Assembly: GCF_011009555.1 (NCBI RefSeq)
Contig: NZ_QXHD01000004.1
Span: 5,741,414-5,776,363 of the forward strand
Origin: Adonisia turfae CCMR0081
GTDB lineage: Bacteria > Cyanobacteriota > Cyanobacteriia > Phormidesmidales > Phormidesmidaceae
Direction: 5' to 3'
Length of the DNA stretch: 34,950 bases
Position numbers and translations under genes: made by a program. This document shows positions 32,223-34,950 of the stretch, one piece after another (within the stretch, counting starts at the first letter, position 1; each line of letters begins with the position of its first letter). A model generated the notes under the pieces. The model did no database searches. It saw nothing but the letters and a program-made list of their open reading frames with translations, and had not been told where the DNA came from.

Positions 32223-33095
32223 GTGATTAAACCGTTGACTGTTAAGGGGACAACTCAGCTACTTGGTGTCATTGGCTATCCAGTCAAACATTCGATGTCG
32301 CCAATTATGCATAATGCTGCGATCGCAACCCTGGGTTTAGACTATGTCTATCTGCCATTTCCCATTGCTCCCGACCAGCTAAAAACAGCAATCGATGGCT
32401 TTGCTGCCGTTGGCTTAAAGGGCTTTAACATCACCATCCCTCACAAGCAAACCATCATGCCCTTGCTGACCGACGTCTCAGAGGTTGCCCAGGCCATTGG
32501 GGCGGTCAATACCGTGTGGTGGAGTGATCAAGGTTGGTGCGGTACCAATACGGACGCCGCTGGCTTTATTGCACCGCTGAAAGCCCTGAGTCGGGATTGG
32601 AGCCATGCGCCAGCCCTCATTCTGGGTAATGGTGGGGCTGCCCGTGCCGTTGTGGCCGCTTGTCATCAGCTCGGTTGCTCCAACGTGTTAGTGGTGGGGC
32701 GCAGTGCCGATAAACTGGCCGCATTTGCCCAAAGTTGGGAGATGTCTCCGCTACAGCCCAATCTATCTGTTCATACTTGGGATCGATTAGACGAGCTTTT
32801 GCCAATGGCCGGTCTGGTGGTTAATGCCACACCCATCGGCATGGCTCCTAAGATTGAAGCTTCTCCCCTAACGGACGGGCAGATGGCCTTACTCCCCAGT
32901 CAGACCATTGCGTACGATTTAATCTATGTGCCACGGCCTACACGGTTTTTACAACAGGCTAGTGCGGCTGGTCTGGTCACCTTCGATGGGTTAGAAATGC
33001 TCGTGCAGCAGGGGGCTGCAGCTCTAGAAATATGGACTCAGCAATCCCCCCCTGTGGATGTGATGCGGCAGGCGTTGTTAGAGCACGTGTTCTAA
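32223..33095 (+). CDS. aroE: Shikimate dehydrogenase
   Basis: The protein has 290 residues from the GTG at 32223. It reduces 3-dehydroshikimate to shikimate with NADPH, the fourth step of the shikimate pathway. Motifs are LLGVIGYPVKHSMSPIMHN (substrate loop), the catalytic Lys K75 in NITIPHK, the Asp D111 in GTNTDAAGF, the nucleotide loop LGNGGAARAV and NATPIGM. The frame reaches back to a TTG at 32178; those 15 extra residues are not typical. A GTG one codon earlier is equally possible, and no Shine-Dalgarno decides. It is divergent from trpB, so two aromatic pathway genes share this intergenic region. Confidence 0.9.
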   Translation: MIKPLTVKGTTQLLGVIGYPVKHSMSPIMHNAAIATLGLDYVYLPFPIAPDQLKTAIDGFAAVGLKGFNITIPHKQTIMPLLTDVSEVAQAIGAVNTVWWSDQGWCGTNTDAAGFIAPLKALSRDWSHAPALILGNGGAARAVVAACHQLGCSNVLVVGRSADKLAAFAQSWEMSPLQPNLSVHTWDRLDELLPMAGLVVNATPIGMAPKIEASPLTDGQMALLPSQTIAYDLIYVPRPTRFLQQASAAGLVTFDGLEMLVQQGAAALEIWTQQSPPVDVMRQALLEHVF

Positions 33096-33097
33096 AT

Positions 33098-33133
33098 TCG
33101 GCACTAGCCCTCGGCACTAGCCCTCGGCACTAG
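33098..33133. repeat. 13-bp tandem repeat between aroE and the ABC ATPase
   Basis: TCGGCACTAGCCC is repeated at 33098 and 33111, with a partial third copy at 33124-33133. The third copy overlaps the stop codon of the convergent ABC ATPase gene. Probably slippage in the short intergenic space. Confidence 0.6.
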
Positions 33134-34236
33134 ATAAAGATACGCAGCCCACTAGGGTTGGGTTTGATTGTGATTTGGACTGAATTACCGACGGCAAAAC
33201 GGGACGGGGTGCGAGCTTGCAAATTGCCCTGGGTAGGGTGGGTGAGGGTGTATTTGTATTCACGACCCAGAAACTCGCGATCGCAAATAATCAGAGCAGT
33301 TTCATTCGTCGCTACCGAGCTGAGATGCAGCTCTTCTTGACGCAACATGAGTGTACCTGTGTCAGCCTCAGTCGGTTGCACCATGGACTCGTCCACCAGC
33401 CCCAAGGCCGTTTGCCAGCCGCCTGCTGAGCGATGGGCCTCGATAAAGTTAGCCTGGGTCACAAAATCTGCAACAAATCTAGAGGCAGGCTGTCTGTAAA
33501 TTTCTTCAGGACTTCCCAGTTGCTCGATATGCCCAGATCGCATGACAGCCACCCGATCAGCAATGGCTAAGGCCTCTTGTTGGTCGTGGGTGACAAAGAT
33601 GCCCGAAGCGCCCACCCCCTTAAGGATGTTGCGGACCTCCTGACGCAAATAAAGCCGCACCTGTACATCCAGGTTGCTGAAGGGCTCATCTAGTAAAACC
33701 AAGGAGGGGCGAGGGGCCAAGGCGCGAGCCAAAGCCACCCGCTGCTGCTGTCCCCCAGATAGTTCATGGGGATAACGGCGCTCAAACCCATTCAAGCCTA
33801 CGAGGCTGATGGCCTCTTGGGCCAAGGTTTGCATTTGTTTTTTAGGCATGCGTCGATGACGCCTGAGATGCTTAAGTCCAAAGGCAACATTGTCCAGGAC
33901 GCATAGATGGGGAAATAGGGCATAGTCCTGAAAGACAATCCCCACATCACGACGTTCGGGTGGCACCACTACACCTTGACCACACACCGGTTGCTCTGCC
34001 AGCTTAATCCACCCCTGATCAGATGCTTCAAACCCTGCAATGGTTCTCAACAAGGTGGTTTTACCACAGCCTGACGGTCCTAACAGGGCCAATAATTCTC
34101 CCTGGCACAGTTCTAAACTGACCTGATTGATAGCCGGTATTGTCTGCTGTGGATACTGTTTTGTGACCTCGTGCAGTTGCAATACGGTGGACAAAGCCGT
34201 TGATGTCAAATCAGAAACCTGTGAAGCCGTGGGCAT
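33130..34236 (-). CDS. futC: Iron(III)-type ABC transporter ATP-binding protein (FutC/FbpC-like)
   Basis: The protein has 368 residues from the ATG at 34236. Walker A is GPSGCGKTT (about 53-61), the Q-loop is VFQDYALFPH, the signature is LSGGQQQRVALARAL, Walker B is LVLLDEPFSNLD and the H-loop is FVTHDQQEA. A C-terminal TOBE-like domain follows (about 280-368). ALFPHLCVLDNVAFGL and the overall length resemble FutC/FbpC iron importers and related spermidine/sulfate ATPases; the substrate is therefore tentative. The frame extends to a GTG at 34278 (14 more residues); neither start has a good Shine-Dalgarno. No permease or binding protein is adjacent. Confidence 0.8.
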   Translation of the reverse strand: MPTASQVSDLTSTALSTVLQLHEVTKQYPQQTIPAINQVSLELCQGELLALLGPSGCGKTTLLRTIAGFEASDQGWIKLAEQPVCGQGVVVPPERRDVGIVFQDYALFPHLCVLDNVAFGLKHLRRHRRMPKKQMQTLAQEAISLVGLNGFERRYPHELSGGQQQRVALARALAPRPSLVLLDEPFSNLDVQVRLYLRQEVRNILKGVGASGIFVTHDQQEALAIADRVAVMRSGHIEQLGSPEEIYRQPASRFVADFVTQANFIEAHRSAGGWQTALGLVDESMVQPTEADTGTLMLRQEELHLSSVATNETALIICDREFLGREYKYTLTHPTQGNLQARTPSRFAVGNSVQITIKPNPSGLRIFI

Positions 34237-34617
34237 AAGGACTAGAGCAAAAGAATTAGCGATATTGGCGGAAGGCACTATTGAGATTAGAGCGCAATAA
34301 CACCCCCGGTAATCATCATATAGCTATGCATAACTTCTGCCTTATTTCCTATTATTTATTCCCCATTAATGAATGCCGACATTGCTGGGCCTCGGTATGA
34401 CTATTAGTTGTGAAACACTGTCAAATAGCAATCGCTTTAGACCAGTGCATTCCCTAAATTAGCAATCGCTATACCTGAAATTTATTTATTGCATGACTGG
34501 CTTATTCAAACTGGGCAATAACCACAGTTTTTTTTATCAAAGAATCGAAAATGTTGGTTTGTAGGCAAAATTACATTTGGTGAGTTTATTCACCCCAATT
34601 AAAACGGAGATAGCAAA
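34237..34617. promoter_or_regulatory. Divergent spacer with a repeated 11-mer
   Basis: TAGCAATCGCT occurs at 34426-34436 and again at 34460-34470, 34 bp apart, roughly three helical turns. Such spacing can indicate paired binding sites on one face of DNA. GGAG at 34605-34608 serves the lipoprotein gene. Nothing else is recognisable. Confidence 0.35.
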
Positions 34618-34950
34618 ATGAAGATTCGTGCAATTCAGTTATTTTTGAGCCTGGGTGTGGCTGCAACAGTTGCTGCCTGTGGTGGTGGCACTGTGCAAGA
34701 TGCTGGCGATGCCGCTGGCGATGCGGTCGATGCTGCTGGTGAAACAGTAGATGCTGCTGGCGATGCCGCTGGCGATGCCGTAGATGCTGCCGGTGATGCG
34801 GTCGATGCTGCTGGTGATGCCGCTGGCGATGCGGTCGATGCTGCTGGTGATGCCGCTGGTGAAGTTAAAGAAACCGTCGAGGGTGCTGTAGAAGACGCCA
34901 AGGATGCTGTTACTGGCGAAGGCGGCGAAGGCGGCGAAGGTGGCGAAGGC
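34618..34950 (+). CDS. Acidic repeat lipoprotein, 3' end cut off by the window
   Basis: The first 111 codons are present and the frame is still open at the window end. A lipoprotein signal peptide covers residues 1-20 (LFLSLGVAATVAA) with the lipobox Cys C21. After CGGG, almost pure repeats follow: 11-residue units DAAGDAAGDAV alternate with 7-residue units DAAGDAV (about residues 28-85). A charged stretch and GGE repeats come next. Units of 7 and 11 residues are natural alpha-helix periods, as in LEA-type 11-mers, so an acidic amphipathic or stress-protective helix is plausible. The composition is close to only Ala, Asp, Gly and Val. GGAG lies 9 bp before the ATG. The reverse frame is also free of stops for 88 codons, but this is a shadow of the repeat. 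Confidence 0.7.
   Translation, partial: MKIRAIQLFLSLGVAATVAACGGGTVQDAGDAAGDAVDAAGETVDAAGDAAGDAVDAAGDAVDAAGDAAGDAVDAAGDAAGEVKETVEGAVEDAKDAVTGEGGEGGEGGEG

Noticed and set aside
33098..33133. Short tandem repeat considered as a CRISPR remnant
   Set aside because: Units are 13 bp and directly adjacent without spacers, and no cas gene is near.
34635..34901. 88-codon minus-strand frame rich in Ser/Ala/Pro
   Set aside because: It is the antisense shadow of the DAAGDA repeat; the plus frame has a ribosome site and a lipoprotein signal.
1..34950. Search for tRNA, rRNA and other structured RNA genes
   Set aside because: No T-loop, cloverleaf or rRNA-like sequence was recognised in the spacers by eye; a covariance-model scan would be needed to exclude small ones.

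Overview
The window looks like chromosomal DNA from a filamentous or marine-type cyanobacterium. The octamer GCGATCGC (HIP1) occurs at least 15 times (for example at 2046, 4739, 6190, 6553, 7579, 7702, 9146, 10664, 14442, 15800, 21511, 28392, 30649, 32319 and 33277). The gene content also fits: a cyanobacterial TamB, a PEP-CTERM protein, a sigma-like/DUF1822 pair and large DAHL-type hybrid histidine kinases. No rRNA, tRNA, CRISPR array or intact insertion sequence was seen.

Layout. 1-5.1 kb: the 3' part of a tamB-like gene, a secreted TPR protein and a small CheY-like receiver. 5.3-9.1 kb: a type II topoisomerase A subunit and a MalK/UgpC-type ABC ATPase. 9.1-14.6 kb: a PEP-CTERM protein, 6-phosphofructokinase, a TetR regulator, a HugZ-like protein, RidA and a type I-beta DAHP synthase (aroF). 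15.1-25.5 kb: a signalling block with two tandem paralogous hybrid histidine kinases, a REC-REC-pseudokinase protein, a sigma-70-like protein and a DUF1822 protein. 25.6-29.5 kb (minus strand): a CDP-sugar operon, rfbF-rfbG-rfbC plus a SAF-domain oxidoreductase. 30.0-33.1 kb: an RNase D-like exonuclease, trpB and, divergent from it, aroE. 33.1-34.95 kb: a FutC/FbpC-type ABC ATPase and the start of a repetitive acidic lipoprotein that runs off the window.

Most interesting region. The 411 bp between ridA and aroF (DAHP synthase, first step of the aromatic pathway) holds what reads as two consecutive ribosome-mediated transcription attenuators. A promoter-like sequence (13384-13412) is followed by a 16-codon ORF, MRHQFFYFWFSQVHRP (13470-13520). 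Next come a perfect 11-bp antiterminator stem and a mutually exclusive 11-bp terminator stem. Then comes a second 20-codon ORF, MTVSYSWQFTFYFFTPPPGR (13613-13675), with its own 10-bp antiterminator and a strong U-tailed terminator 23 nt before the aroF ATG. Each ORF is packed with Phe, Tyr and Trp codons, and each has its stop codon at or just after the 5' arm of its antiterminator. This is the geometry expected for sensing charged aromatic tRNAs. The two ORFs are too short for ordinary gene callers. I know of aroF attenuation by a Phe-rich leader in Corynebacterium, but of no tandem pair and none in cyanobacteria; that novelty claim is from memory and needs a search.

How the genes may work together. 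aroF, aroE and trpB belong to the same aromatic pathway, but only aroF shows the attenuator. The signalling block plausibly forms a phosphorelay with a degenerate kinase fused to two receivers, next to a transcription-factor-like protein. The rfb genes make CDP-4-keto-6-deoxyglucose from glucose-1-phosphate for a surface polysaccharide. No rfbH is present, so the final sugar is uncertain.
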